A stretch of DNA of 64,000 nt from Solibacter sp039934035 (GCA_039934035.1 JBDTMZ010000004.1:1-64000), one strand, 5' to 3'; positions 1-8,131 are shown, counted from the stretch's first letter. Made by a program: numbers and translations. Notes: generated by a model not told the origin, from the letters alone.

Positions 1-2
1 GC

Positions 3-1757
3 GGCACCTACTTCCCGCCCGAGAACCGCTGGGGCCACCCCGGCTTCGGCTCCATCCTCAACCAGGTCGCCCAAGCCTGGCAAAGCGACCGCGCCAACGT
101 CGAAGAGGTCGGGCGCAACGTGGTGGAACAACTCCGGCAGCAGAGCGACGTCGCACCCAATCGCGCCGGACCCGCCTTCGACGCCAGCTCGCTCGAAAGT
201 GCCTTCAATATCTTCCGCCGCACCTTCGATTCCCGCCTAGGCGGCTTCGGCGGCGCCCCCAAGTTCCCCCGCGTCTCCGTCCACCACTTCCTGCTGCGCT
301 ACTTCGCCCGCACCAAGAACCCCGAGGCCCGCGACATGGCCCTCCTCACCCTCCGCGAAATGACCCGCGGCGGCATGAACGACCAGCTCGGCGGCGGCTT
401 CCACCGCTACTCCGTTGACGACCGCTGGTTCGTCCCTCACTTCGAAAAAATGCTCTACGACCAGGCCCAGATCGCCATCTCCCTGCTCGAAGCCTTCCAA
501 CTCACCGCCGACCCTCAGTACGCCGACACCGCCCGCGCCATCTTCGACTACGTTCTGCGCGACATGACCGACCCCGCCGGCGGCTTCTACTCCGCCGAAG
601 ACGCCGATAGCGTCATCTCCGAAGACCATCCCGACATCAAGGGCGAAGGCGCCTTCTACATCTGGAGCCTCGAAGAACTCCGCATCCTGCTCCCCCAGCC
701 CACGCTCGACTGGTTCTGCTATCGCTACGGCGTCCAGGAAACCAGCAATGTCGACAACGATCCCCACGGCGAATTTACCGGCAAGAACATCCTCTTCCAG
801 GCCTACTCCCTCGACGCGACCGCGGCCCACTTCAACCAGCCGGTACAAGCCGTCCGCGATGTGCTCGACCACGCCGCCGGCGTCCTCATGGCAGCGCGCT
901 CCAAGCGCGTCCGCCCACACCTCGACGACAAGGTCCTCACCGCCTGGAATGGCCTCATGATTTCTGCCTTCGCCAAAGCCGGTGCCGTGCTCGACGACCC
1001 GCGCTATGCCGAGGCCGCCCGCCGCGCCGCGGAATTCCTCGCCGCCAACCTCTACGATCCCGCCACCGGCCTCCTGCTCCGCCGTTACCGCGCCGGCGAG
1101 GCCGCCATCCCCGCGTTCCTCGACGACTACTCCATGTTCGTCCAGGGCCTGCTCGATCTCTACGAGGCGCAATTCGACTTGCGCCACCTCGAACTCGCCG
1201 TACGCCTCACCGAAAAACAGCGCGAGCTCTTCGAGGACACCGAAAACGGAGGCTTCTTCAGCTCCACGGCCGGAGCGCGCGATCTCGTCCTGCGCGTGAA
1301 AGAGGATTACGATGGCGCCGAGCCTTCCGGCAACTCCGTCGCCGTCTCTAATCTGCTGCGCCTCGCCCTCCTGGTCAACCGCGCCGACTTCCGCGAATCG
1401 GCGGAACGCTGCTTCGCCGCCTTCGCCAGCCGCCTGCAACTGGCGCCCGTCGGCGTTCCCCAGATGCTCGCCGCCTGCGAATTCGCCCTCGGCGAACCGC
1501 GCGAAATCATTCTTGCCGGGCCGCGCGATTCCGCCGCGCTCAAGGCCATGCTGCGCGAACTGAACACCCGCTTCATCCCCAACCGCGTCGTGCTGCTGGT
1601 GGATTCTCCCGAGACGCAGCAAAAGCTCGCCTCCAGCGTTCCTGCCATCGCGTCCATGGGCGCCGAAGGCGGTGTCCGCGCGTACGTTTGCCGCGATTAC
1701 ACGTGCCAGCTACCCGTTTCCGAACCGGCGCGCTTTGCCGAGTTGATACAATACTAA
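3..1757 (+). CDS. DUF255/YyaL-family thioredoxin-domain protein, 5' partial
   Basis: The reading frame is open from the left edge, so the N-terminus is missing; 584 residues are visible. The first visible residues (GTYFPPENRWGHPGF) match the end of the thioredoxin-like domain of the DUF255/YyaL (spermatogenesis-associated protein 20-like) family. What follows is the alpha/alpha-toroid part, with GGFGGAPKFP, GGMNDQLGGGFHRYSVD and PHFEKMLYDQAQ, all typical of the family. Full-length members are near 680-700 residues, so about 100 residues including any CxxC motif lie outside the window. The biochemical role of the family is not settled; a thiol-linked function acting on sugars or proteins has been suggested. 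The gene ends 26 bp before tpx, another thiol-redox gene, and may be co-transcribed with it. Family assignment is secure; function is not. Confidence 0.9.
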   Translation, partial: GTYFPPENRWGHPGFGSILNQVAQAWQSDRANVEEVGRNVVEQLRQQSDVAPNRAGPAFDASSLESAFNIFRRTFDSRLGGFGGAPKFPRVSVHHFLLRYFARTKNPEARDMALLTLREMTRGGMNDQLGGGFHRYSVDDRWFVPHFEKMLYDQAQIAISLLEAFQLTADPQYADTARAIFDYVLRDMTDPAGGFYSAEDADSVISEDHPDIKGEGAFYIWSLEELRILLPQPTLDWFCYRYGVQETSNVDNDPHGEFTGKNILFQAYSLDATAAHFNQPVQAVRDVLDHAAGVLMAARSKRVRPHLDDKVLTAWNGLMISAFAKAGAVLDDPRYAEAARRAAEFLAANLYDPATGLLLRRYRAGEAAIPAFLDDYSMFVQGLLDLYEAQFDLRHLELAVRLTEKQRELFEDTENGGFFSSTAGARDLVLRVKEDYDGAEPSGNSVAVSNLLRLALLVNRADFRESAERCFAAFASRLQLAPVGVPQMLAACEFALGEPREIILAGPRDSAALKAMLRELNTRFIPNRVVLLVDSPETQQKLASSVPAIASMGAEGGVRAYVCRDYTCQLPVSEPARFAELIQY

Positions 1758-1783
1758 ATTCACCCCACATTCAAGGAGAACTC

Positions 1784-2296
1784 ATGGAAAGACCAGGAGC
1801 TACAACACTTAAGGGAAATCCCCTCACGCTGGTCGGGCCCGAGCTGAAAGTCGGCGACACCGCCCCCGATTTCAGCCTCACCGACAACGGACTCAAGTCC
1901 GTCACCCTGCAAGATACCGGCAAGGGAGTGCGCATCATCAGCGTCGTGCCGTCCCTCGACACCCCGGTTTGCGACGCCCAGACCAAGCACTTCAACGAGG
2001 CCGCCGCCGGACTCCCCGGCGTCGACATTCTCACCGTCAGCATGGACCTCCCCTTCGCCCAGAAGCGTTGGTGCGGCGCCTTCGGCGTCGACAAAGTGAA
2101 GATGCTTTCCGACCATAAGGACGCATCCTTCGGTTCGAATTACGGAACTTTGATCAAGGAACTGCGAATTGAGAGCAGGGCCATTTTCGTTCTGGACGCC
2201 AACAACAAGGTCGTTCACGCCGAATACGTCAAAGAAGTAGCCGATTTTCCCAATTACGAGACCGCGCTTGCTGCCGCCCGCAGCGCCAGCGCCTAG
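1784..2296 (+). CDS. tpx: Thiol peroxidase Tpx (atypical 2-Cys peroxiredoxin)
   Basis: Tpx reduces hydrogen peroxide and alkyl hydroperoxides with electrons from thioredoxin. The 170-residue length is normal. The peroxidatic cysteine C63 lies in the motif SLDTPVCDAQTKHF and the resolving cysteine C97 in KRWCGAFGV, the usual Tpx arrangement. An open frame extends further upstream, but ATG 1784 is preferred because it is preceded by AAGGAG at 1773-1778 and gives the normal N-terminus (ERPGATTLKGNP). It follows the DUF255 thioredoxin-domain gene closely, which suggests a small redox operon. A second peroxiredoxin (Bcp) is encoded at 46675. Assignment is based on both cysteines and overall alignment from memory and is secure. 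Confidence 0.96.
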   Translation: MERPGATTLKGNPLTLVGPELKVGDTAPDFSLTDNGLKSVTLQDTGKGVRIISVVPSLDTPVCDAQTKHFNEAAAGLPGVDILTVSMDLPFAQKRWCGAFGVDKVKMLSDHKDASFGSNYGTLIKELRIESRAIFVLDANNKVVHAEYVKEVADFPNYETALAAARSASA

Positions 2297-2419
2297 TAAG
2301 CCTGCAGCATGACGGGGTGGCCGCTCTCGCGGGAAGCGCGGCCGCCCTCTTAGGGGTCTTCACTGAATTCCACCGAACCATCGGCGGCAGTTACCGCGGA
2401 ACGCGCCCTGACCCGCGCC

Positions 2420-3712
2420 GTGGACAGTCCACTGGTGCGTGGCGGACTCACCATCGTCGCCGGCGTCCTGACCGGCAACGTCCTGGGTATCTTTCGCGTC
2501 GCGCTGATTGCGTACCTGCTCGGCACCCATAGCTACGCCGACTCTCTCGCCGTTGCCATGGGGCCGCTCGATACCCTGAATTCGGTTCTCATCAACAGCG
2601 TCATCTTCGCCTTCGTGCCGCTGCTCACCGCGGCCCAGGGCGCCGAGCGTACCGCGCTCTTTCTGAAATTGACGCGTGCCTTCGTCTGGGTCTTCGCGGC
2701 GATTTCGGCCAGCGTCATTCTGGCCGCGCCCCTGCTGATGCGCGCCCTCGCCCCCGGACTCGATCCGAAATACTTCGACACCGCCGTCAACCTGCTGCGC
2801 ATCCTGGCCCTCTCCACCTTGTTTGCAGGCGTGGCGGCCGTGCACTGCGCAATGCTGTACACCCACCGCCGCTTCGGTCCGGCGGCGTTCTATCAGGCGG
2901 CTCTCAACGTCTTCACCATTGCCGGCGCGCTCTCGCTCTGGAAATTGCTCGGCGTCTACGCGTTCGCCATCGGCTATTCGGTGGGCGCTGCCGCCCAACT
3001 CGCCATCGTCTATTTCGCCTCGCGCCGCGGACTCCAAACCCACGATCTGCCGCCTTGCCCCGTGCGCTGGCGAGAGATCCTCGCCAAGCCCGCATTCTTC
3101 GTCGTCTATGCCGCCGGACTCGGACTGAATATCACCTTCACCCGCGCCTATGCCACGCACTCCGGCCCGGGAATGGCCGCCGCGCTCGATTACTGCATGC
3201 GCGGAGTCGGCGTGCCGCTCGCCCTGCTGGTGCAGCCCATTTCCAACTCGCTGCTGCCCGAAATCGCCCGCCTGCGCAGCCTCCTCCGCCTGCGCGATGC
3301 ACTGCGCCTGATCGATAAGACCATCGCTTTCGCGGCGCTGGTCGCCATCGCCGGCTGCGCCTTCGCGCTCACCTTTCGGAAGCCTGCCATCGCGCTGCTC
3401 TTCCAGCACGGCAGCTTTACCGCCGATTCCACGCGGCTCGTAGCGTCTGCGTTCCTCGCTCTCGGTCCCAGCCTGATCGGTTGGAGCCTGATCGAAATCC
3501 TGGCGCGTTCGCTTTTCGCCCTGGATCGTCCATGGCCTCCGGTTCTCGCCGCGCTCATTCCGGTGCTGATCAATGTGGCCATCACCCTGAGAGTGGGCCC
3601 CTTCCACCCGCAATACCTCGGCCTGGGAGCTTCGGTAGGCCTCATCTCCGGGTTCGCCGTGCTGCTCGTCATGGCCCACTCCAGCCGGCAGCGCTGGCTC
3701 AATCAGGGCTGA
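2420..3712 (+). CDS. MurJ/MviN-family lipid flippase-like membrane protein
   Basis: This is a 430-residue polytopic membrane protein with about 12-14 hydrophobic segments. The N-terminal LTIVAGVLTGNVLGIFRVAL and later FLALGPSLIGWSLIEILARSLFALDRPW resemble MurJ/MviN, the peptidoglycan lipid II flippase of the MOP superfamily; the PLLTAAQG stretch and the LFQHGSFTADST motif are also MviN-like. It is shorter than canonical MurJ (about 510 residues), so it may be a paralogue moving another lipid-linked sugar rather than the essential MurJ. The annotated GTG start gives a short cytoplasmic N-terminus. The same frame is open back to 2354 with only a CTG at 2363, so the true start could be slightly upstream. 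The next gene begins 6 bp after the stop, which indicates co-transcription. Confidence 0.75.
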   Translation: MDSPLVRGGLTIVAGVLTGNVLGIFRVALIAYLLGTHSYADSLAVAMGPLDTLNSVLINSVIFAFVPLLTAAQGAERTALFLKLTRAFVWVFAAISASVILAAPLLMRALAPGLDPKYFDTAVNLLRILALSTLFAGVAAVHCAMLYTHRRFGPAAFYQAALNVFTIAGALSLWKLLGVYAFAIGYSVGAAAQLAIVYFASRRGLQTHDLPPCPVRWREILAKPAFFVVYAAGLGLNITFTRAYATHSGPGMAAALDYCMRGVGVPLALLVQPISNSLLPEIARLRSLLRLRDALRLIDKTIAFAALVAIAGCAFALTFRKPAIALLFQHGSFTADSTRLVASAFLALGPSLIGWSLIEILARSLFALDRPWPPVLAALIPVLINVAITLRVGPFHPQYLGLGASVGLISGFAVLLVMAHSSRQRWLNQG

Positions 3713-3718
3713 GCGGCC

Positions 3719-4399
3719 GTGCCCCTCTTCGGCGCGCTTCACCTGACGCTCCTCCTGCTCATTGCCTCCGCATGCGGGATTTTATCCCTGGTCTGCCTCC
3801 GGGGAACGTGCGTCCGCGCCGTCCGCCTCGCGGTGGGCTGGGGCATCGTCGTCAACGAACTGATCTGGTGGGCCTTCCGTTACTCACACGAAGGTGTGCA
3901 CCTTTGGAACCTGCCTCTTCAGCTCTGTGACGTCACCCTCTGGATGTCCGCCATCGCCTGTATTACCCTCAATCCCCGCGTCGTCGAGTTCGCCTATTTC
4001 GGCGGACTCGCCGGCGCCGGCATGGCCCTACTCACGCCCGACCTCTGGACGCCTTGGCCCAGTTACCCCGCCATCTACTTCTTCATCGCTCACGGCGGCA
4101 TCGTGCTCGCCGTCTGCATCCTGGTGTTCGGCCGCATACAGCCCCTGAACGCAGGAGCGGTCTGGCGCGCCTATGGAATGCTGCTCGCCTTCGCCACGGC
4201 CATCGGCATCGTCAACGTACTGGCCGGCACCAACTACATGTACCTGCGCGCCAAGCCCAAAGGCGCGTCGCTCCTCGACCAACTCGGTCCATGGCCGAAC
4301 TACCTGATCGCAGCCGCGATCGTCGCGCTCGCCCTCTTTTGGCTGCTCTGGCTGCCCGTCCGGCCGCGCGCCCACAAATATTTCCGCGCTACCCCCTAA
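3719..4399 (+). CDS. TIGR02206/YwaF-family integral membrane protein
   Basis: A 226-residue membrane protein with about seven hydrophobic helices. Motifs LWNLPLQLCDVTLW, GGLAGAGMALLTPDLW, FFIAHGGIVLAV and GTNYMYLRAKPKGASLLDQLGPWPNY are characteristic of TIGR02206 (YwaF, related to the TMEM164 family). The conserved His/Asn/Tyr residues in these helices are kept. The bacterial family has no proven function; acyltransferase activity is known only for eukaryotic TMEM164 relatives, so that role is not assigned here. It starts at GTG 3719, six bases after the MurJ-like gene, with a GAGCGG-like sequence just upstream. Family identification is good; function is unknown. Confidence 0.85.
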   Translation: MPLFGALHLTLLLLIASACGILSLVCLRGTCVRAVRLAVGWGIVVNELIWWAFRYSHEGVHLWNLPLQLCDVTLWMSAIACITLNPRVVEFAYFGGLAGAGMALLTPDLWTPWPSYPAIYFFIAHGGIVLAVCILVFGRIQPLNAGAVWRAYGMLLAFATAIGIVNVLAGTNYMYLRAKPKGASLLDQLGPWPNYLIAAAIVALALFWLLWLPVRPRAHKYFRATP

Positions 4400-4430
4400 G
4401 TTCCACGCGCGGCCAGCGTCATACACTCAG

Positions 4431-5189
4431 ATGAGACCGCTCCTGATCCTGCTCACCGCTACCGCTGCCTTGGCGCAGACTCCGGAAACACCCGTCGCTT
4501 TTGACGCCGTTTCCGTGAAGCCCGCCAGCGCCCCGGGCGGACGAGGAGGCATGCGCCTGCCGGAAATTAAGGCGACGCCGGGCATGGTCGTGGCGCGCCT
4601 TTCCTCCCTGAGAAGCTGTATTGCCTGGGCTTACAACGTGCTCGATCAGCAAGTGTCCGGTCCGGACTGGATGGATCAGCAGCGCTTCGACATCACCGGC
4701 AAAGCTGCCGGTCCGGCCGACGAAGCCACCCTGCGGGTGATGATGCAGGCCATGCTGCTGGACCGTTTCAAGCTGGCCTTCCACCGTCAGAACAAAGAAG
4801 TGCAGGCCTACGTGCTGACGGTCGGTAAGAACGGGCCCAAATTCAAGGAATCGAAGACCGAGGGCGAAATGAATCTCGAGCCCAACCAGAGCCAGATGAG
4901 CGTTTCGGTTCAGCACGCGCCGCTCTCGCAATTGACCAGCCTGATGAGCCAGATGTTGCGCGGCCCGGTGGTCGACAACACGGGACTGACCGGCCGCTAC
5001 GACATCAATGTCAATCTTGGCAAGTGGATCTCGGACGCTGCCAGTCGCGGTCCTGAACTGGCGAACGATCCCTCGGCGCTGCTGGTGCCGATCCTGGCGG
5101 AGGAGTTCGGCCTCAAGCTGGAATCGAAAAAGATGCCACTCGATCTGCTGGTGATCGACCACATCGAGAAGACGCCCACCGAAAACTAG
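4431..5189 (+). CDS. TIGR03435 family secreted protein (Solibacter-type)
   Basis: A 252-residue protein with a clear signal peptide (RPLLILLTATAALAQ). The body carries features of TIGR03435, a paralogous family heavily expanded in Solibacter and relatives: an N-terminal FDAVSVKPAS, a central YNVLDQQVSGPDWM and FDITGKA, then MMQAMLLDRFKLAFHRQNKEV, VDNTGLTGRYDINVNL and a C-terminal LLVIDHIEKTPTEN. Family members are exported and many are tied to sensor or peptidase loci, but the biochemical role is unknown. It is the strongest taxon marker in the window, pointing to Acidobacteriota. It starts 31 bp after the membrane protein and may be read from the same transcript. Confidence 0.93.
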   Translation: MRPLLILLTATAALAQTPETPVAFDAVSVKPASAPGGRGGMRLPEIKATPGMVVARLSSLRSCIAWAYNVLDQQVSGPDWMDQQRFDITGKAAGPADEATLRVMMQAMLLDRFKLAFHRQNKEVQAYVLTVGKNGPKFKESKTEGEMNLEPNQSQMSVSVQHAPLSQLTSLMSQMLRGPVVDNTGLTGRYDINVNLGKWISDAASRGPELANDPSALLVPILAEEFGLKLESKKMPLDLLVIDHIEKTPTEN

Positions 5190-5237
5190 CTCATTTGAGC
5201 GGCGTAACCACCCACTGGTTGCAGCAGTCTCAAACTT

Positions 5238-5375
5238 ATGCGACACCTCCTGATGCTGCTGTGCCTGGCCGCTTCGGCGACGGCACAGAGTCCGGCCGGC
5301 CGCTGGCTGAGCAACCTGAAAGTTCTTCGATCAGAGTTGAAGCTCAACGGCTCCACTCTCACTGGGCCGGGTTGA
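5238..5375 (+). pseudogene. Truncated secreted-protein remnant (45 residues)
   Basis: A short frame starting at ATG 5238 encodes a good signal peptide (MRHLLMLLCLAASATAQ), then SPAGRWLSNLKV and ELKLNGSTLTGPG, and stops at TGA 5373-5375. The pattern GRW... ELKLNGSTLTG resembles the N-terminus of small beta-rich secreted acidobacterial proteins of the form G(K/R)W...L(K)xxGxxLTG, in which the sequence continues for another 60 or more residues. Here it ends at once, so the gene is most likely truncated. A functional exported micropeptide cannot be excluded. It lies 48 bp after the TIGR03435 gene. Confidence 0.45.
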
Positions 5376-5458
5376 ACGTAGCGAAATAGCGCCGCGGCTG
5401 TTGGGGCGGTGCATTTCGGACCAACAGGTGCTACACTCCGTGCCGTAAGGAGCCTATC

Positions 5459-5728
5459 ATGCCGGCATCTCAGAACATATCGGTGTACCTGAATAACGCG
5501 TTGTCACCCACCCATGAGATGGTCGACCTCGATGGCGAGGCGGATCTCCCGGTGGAGATCCGGGACATGCCGGATCAGGTGTCGGGGCACTTTGTAGCCC
5601 TCGAACCAAACGTCGCTCAGGATATTGAAGCGGCGTGGAAGCGCGTCATGATGTTGAATACGACGCACGTGTTGTACACGTTCTCCTACGAGGCCGCGAC
5701 ACAAAGGTTCAGCGCGCGTAAGAGATAA
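5459..5728 (+). CDS. Small hypothetical protein, 89 residues
   Basis: The gene encodes an acidic 89-residue protein with no signal peptide or membrane segment. It begins with ATG preceded by TAAGGAG at 5446-5452, a strong ribosome binding site at the right distance, which supports it being real. Visible stretches are NISVYLNNALSPTHEMVDLD, EADLPVEIRDMPDQVSGH and THVLYTFSYEAATQRFSARKR. I do not recognise the family. It stands alone between the remnant gene at 5238 and convergent glpX, so context gives no functional hint. Confidence 0.6.
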   Translation: MPASQNISVYLNNALSPTHEMVDLDGEADLPVEIRDMPDQVSGHFVALEPNVAQDIEAAWKRVMMLNTTHVLYTFSYEAATQRFSARKR

Positions 5729-5730
5729 GC

Positions 5731-5751
5731 GGCCTACAGTAACGTAAGGCC
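5731..5751. terminator. Short stem-loop between convergent genes
   Basis: GGCCTAC and GTAAGGCC flank a six-base loop and can form an imperfect stem just after the stop of the 89-residue gene and before the 3' end of glpX. No run of T follows, so a role as terminator or RNA end is only plausible. Confidence 0.3.
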
Positions 5752-5754
5752 TCG

Positions 5755-5786
5755 TCTGCACAAGGCAGAGCCATGTGCCACGAGCC
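5755..5786 (+). repeat. Short dispersed repeat, family 3, copy 1
   Basis: The sequence TCTGCACAAGGCAGAGCCAT followed by GTGCCACGAGC is nearly the same as the reverse strand at 7951-7982 (CCTGCACAAGGCGGAGCCAT then ATGCCACAGC). A weaker match sits at 58555-58595. It lies in the gap before glpX. Repeat status rests on these two matches only. Confidence 0.4.
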
Positions 5787-5805
5787 TCCAGACTCCTGAG
5801 ACGGG

Positions 5806-6777
5806 TTAGCGGAACCGCACTTTCACGTCCGGCTTATTCTCCAGATGCGTGGTGTCGACGAAGCGGACGCGGGCGGGATTCGAGTTCATCACAATCGACT
5901 GCGTATGCACGCCGTCGCCGGTGAAGCGCGCGCCTTTGAGCAGGTTGCCGTCCGTCACTCCGCTGGCAGCGAACACGATATTGCGGCCGGGCGCGAGTTC
6001 GGCGGCGGTATAAATGCGATTCACGTCCTTGATGCCCATGGCCTGCATACGTTCTTTCTGGGCATCGTCCTTCACCACCAACCGGCCCAGGATTTCGCCG
6101 TTCAGGCAGCGTAGCGCGGCGGCGGTGAGCACGCCTTCGGGTGCGCCGCCCGAGCCCATGACGGCATGCACGCCCGTGCCTGCCACGCTGGCGGCGATGC
6201 CGGCCGAGAGATCGCCATCGGAAATCAGGCGGATGCGCGCACCGGCGGCGCGTATGTCGTCGATCAACTGGGCATGGCGCGGCCGGTCGAGCACCACCAC
6301 CACCAGATCGTCAATGCCGCGCTGCAGGCGGCGCGCAATCGCCTTCAGGTTGTGCTTCACCGGAGCATCGAGGTCCACCGCGCCCTTAGCGGCTGGGCCC
6401 ACGATGATCTTCTCCATGTAGCAATCCGGAGCGTGGAGCAGGCCGCCGCTTTCGCTGGCGGCAAGCACGGTGATGGCCCCGGCGCCGCCGGTGGCGCAGA
6501 GGTTGGTGCCCTCCAAGGGATCGACCGCGATGTCCACCGTCATCGTTCCGTTGGTGGCGCAGCCCACCTGCTCACCGATGTAGAGCATGGGCGCTTCATC
6601 GCGCTCGCCCTCCCCGATGACGATGGTGCCGCGGATGGCCACTGTGTCGAGGCAGCGGCGCATGCTTTCAACCGCAGCCTGGTCGCTGCTATTGGCGTCC
6701 CCCATGCCCATCGTGCGGGCGGAGGCAATCGCTGCGTCTTCCACGACGCGGAGCATTTCGAGCGAGAGGTCGAACAT
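5806..6777 (-). CDS. glpX: Fructose-1,6-bisphosphatase class II (GlpX)
   Basis: GlpX removes the 1-phosphate from fructose 1,6-bisphosphate, the committed step of gluconeogenesis. The 323-residue length fits. Metal and substrate-binding motifs are present: GEGERDEAPML at residues 55-65 and DPLEGTN at 86-92, with further signatures GSGGAPEGVLTAAALRCLNG and ASGVTDGNLLKGARF. The start at 6777 has AGGAG upstream on the minus strand (AGGAGAAAGCTATCACATG). It is divergent from the 2-hydroxyacid dehydrogenase with only 17 bp between start codons, so at least one promoter must lie inside the partner's coding region. Some family members also act on sedoheptulose 1,7-bisphosphate. Confidence 0.96.
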   Translation of the reverse strand: MFDLSLEMLRVVEDAAIASARTMGMGDANSSDQAAVESMRRCLDTVAIRGTIVIGEGERDEAPMLYIGEQVGCATNGTMTVDIAVDPLEGTNLCATGGAGAITVLAASESGGLLHAPDCYMEKIIVGPAAKGAVDLDAPVKHNLKAIARRLQRGIDDLVVVVLDRPRHAQLIDDIRAAGARIRLISDGDLSAGIAASVAGTGVHAVMGSGGAPEGVLTAAALRCLNGEILGRLVVKDDAQKERMQAMGIKDVNRIYTAAELAPGRNIVFAASGVTDGNLLKGARFTGDGVHTQSIVMNSNPARVRFVDTTHLENKPDVKVRFR

Positions 6778-6794
6778 GTGATAGCTTTCTCCTG

Positions 6795-7766
6795 ATGGCT
6801 AATGAAACAGTGCTGGTACTGTCGGCGGACCTGGCCGACCCTGATTTGAAACTCTTGGCGCGCTTGCCCGAGGAAGTCAACCTGGTGGTGGGCAGTTCCA
6901 CGGAGGCGTTCGAGCGCTGGGCAAAGGACGCCACGGTGCTGCTGAGTTGGACCAAAGCCGGGCAGTTGTTGGGCGATGTGTTCGCGATGTGCCCGAATCT
7001 GCGCTGGGTGCATTCGCGCGCGGCGGGCCTGGACGGCGTGATCTTCCCGGAAATTGTGGAGAGTCCCGTGCCGCTGACCAACGGACGCGGCGTCTTCAGC
7101 CAGTCCCTGGGAGAGTGGGCGCTGGGCGCGATGCTTTACTTCGCGAAAGATTTGCGGCGCCTGGTGCGCCAACAGATGGAGGGGCGTTGGCAGCAGTTTG
7201 ACGTCCTGGAAATCGCCGGGCAAACAGTGGGCATTCTCGGGTATGGCGATATCGGCCGCGCGGTGGCTGCCCGTGCAAACGCCATGGGAATGCGGGTGCT
7301 GGCCGTAAAACGCCACGCCCAATCGTACAATGCCGACCCGTTGATTCAGAAGGTCTACGCGCCGGAAGAACGTATCGAAATGATCAGTCAGTGCGACTAT
7401 CTCGTGGTGGCGACGCCGCTCACGGAAGAAACGCGCGGACTGGTGGGTGAGAAGGAGTTCGGAGCAATGAAGCCGGATGCGGTGGTGATCAATCTGGGGC
7501 GCGGGCCGGTGATCGACGAGGCGGCCATGGTGAAGGCGCTGACAGAAAAGCGCATCAAGGGTGCGGCCCTGGATGTGTTCGAGAAGGAGCCGCTGCCGGA
7601 AGGGCATCCTTTCTACAAACTGGAGAACGTCCTGCTCTCTCCGCATTCCGCCGATCATACTGCGACCTGGACGCAACAGGCAATGCATTTCTTCCTGAAG
7701 CAGTTCGAGAAATACGCGGAGGGACAGCCGCTGGAGAATGTGGTGCAGAAGAAGTTGGGATACTGA
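6795..7766 (+). CDS. D-2-hydroxyacid dehydrogenase, NAD(P)-dependent
   Basis: A 323-residue member of the D-isomer-specific 2-hydroxyacid dehydrogenase family. The Rossmann motif GILGYGDIGRAVA sits near residues 144-156. Catalytic residues are recognisable: R236 in NLGRGPVID, E265 in DVFEKEPLPEG and H284 in LLSPHSADHT. The motif set is nearest to glyoxylate/hydroxypyruvate reductase-like enzymes (GhrA-type), but substrate cannot be read from sequence. The protein starts with MANETVLVLSADLADPD, a normal first strand, although no clear ribosome binding site precedes it. It is divergent from glpX and monocistronic; repeats follow it. Confidence 0.9.
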   Translation: MANETVLVLSADLADPDLKLLARLPEEVNLVVGSSTEAFERWAKDATVLLSWTKAGQLLGDVFAMCPNLRWVHSRAAGLDGVIFPEIVESPVPLTNGRGVFSQSLGEWALGAMLYFAKDLRRLVRQQMEGRWQQFDVLEIAGQTVGILGYGDIGRAVAARANAMGMRVLAVKRHAQSYNADPLIQKVYAPEERIEMISQCDYLVVATPLTEETRGLVGEKEFGAMKPDAVVINLGRGPVIDEAAMVKALTEKRIKGAALDVFEKEPLPEGHPFYKLENVLLSPHSADHTATWTQQAMHFFLKQFEKYAEGQPLENVVQKKLGY

Positions 7767-7769
7767 GGG

Positions 7770-7894
7770 CAGTTTTCAGTTGTCAGTTGTCAGTCGTCAG
7801 TTGTCAGTCGTCAGTGGTTAGCTTTCAGCGATCAGCTTTCAGCTTTCAGCCCCGCCTCCGGCGTCGCCGGATTGAATAGCTGGTGACCTCTGAA
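7770..7894 (+). repeat. Heptamer array plus conserved core, family 2, copy 1
   Basis: From 7770 to 7849 the DNA is a degenerate tandem array of seven- to eight-base units of the CAGTTGT/CAGTCGT/CAGCTTT type. It runs into a core (CCGCCTCCGGCG, then CGGATTGAATAGC, then GGTGACCTCTGAA) ending at 7894. The reverse strand at 19068-19143 carries the same array-plus-core arrangement with a nearly identical core. This is not a CRISPR: there are no long repeats or unique spacers. Confidence 0.6.
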
Positions 7895-8051
7895 CGCATC
7901 GAGCTTGCGATGCGGAACGCGGGCCGCGGAGTGATTCCCGCAGCTTTACCAAGCTGTGGCATATGGCTCCGCCTTGTGCAGGCGAGCAGCGCTCGCCTCC
8001 CGACGCTGGACATCTTTTGCACCTTACGGCTGAGGATTTGCGTCTTCGACC
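7895..8051. other. Hairpin-rich intergenic DNA with no recognised gene
   Basis: This part of the 568-bp gap between the dehydrogenase and the tannase gene holds inverted repeats (CGCATCG/CGATGCG near 7896-7915, GGCGAGC/GCTCGCC near 7981-7997) and family 3 repeat copy 2 at 7951-7982 on the minus strand. Short frames through it are made of repeat sequence and I see no gene in them. Confidence 0.5.
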
Positions 8052-8131
8052 ATCCACAACAGGCCACAAAAAACCATGGCCCGTCCCGCCGCAGCCCGGT
8101 GGAACAGACCATCGCGCAGCGTGGTCTGTTC
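8052..8131. repeat. Family 1 REP-like element, diverged copy A
   Basis: Two half-elements of the bipartite repeat are recognisable: on the minus strand GGGCCATGGTTTTTTGTGGC (from 8082 leftwards) and on the plus strand GGTGGAACAGACCATCGCGC (from 8098) with the return arm TGGTCTGTTC at 8122-8131. The AACAGACCA/TGGTCTGTT arms can base-pair. The halves are arranged differently from the intact copies at 28941 and 47142, so this copy looks decayed. Confidence 0.5.

Noticed and set aside
2360..3742. A 460-residue minus-strand frame rich in Arg/Glu/Gly
   Set aside because: It is antisense to the MurJ-like membrane protein gene and has the repetitive charged composition of a shadow frame.
7770..7849. 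Possible CRISPR array
   Set aside because: Units are only seven to eight bases, degenerate and without spacers, and no cas genes are present.
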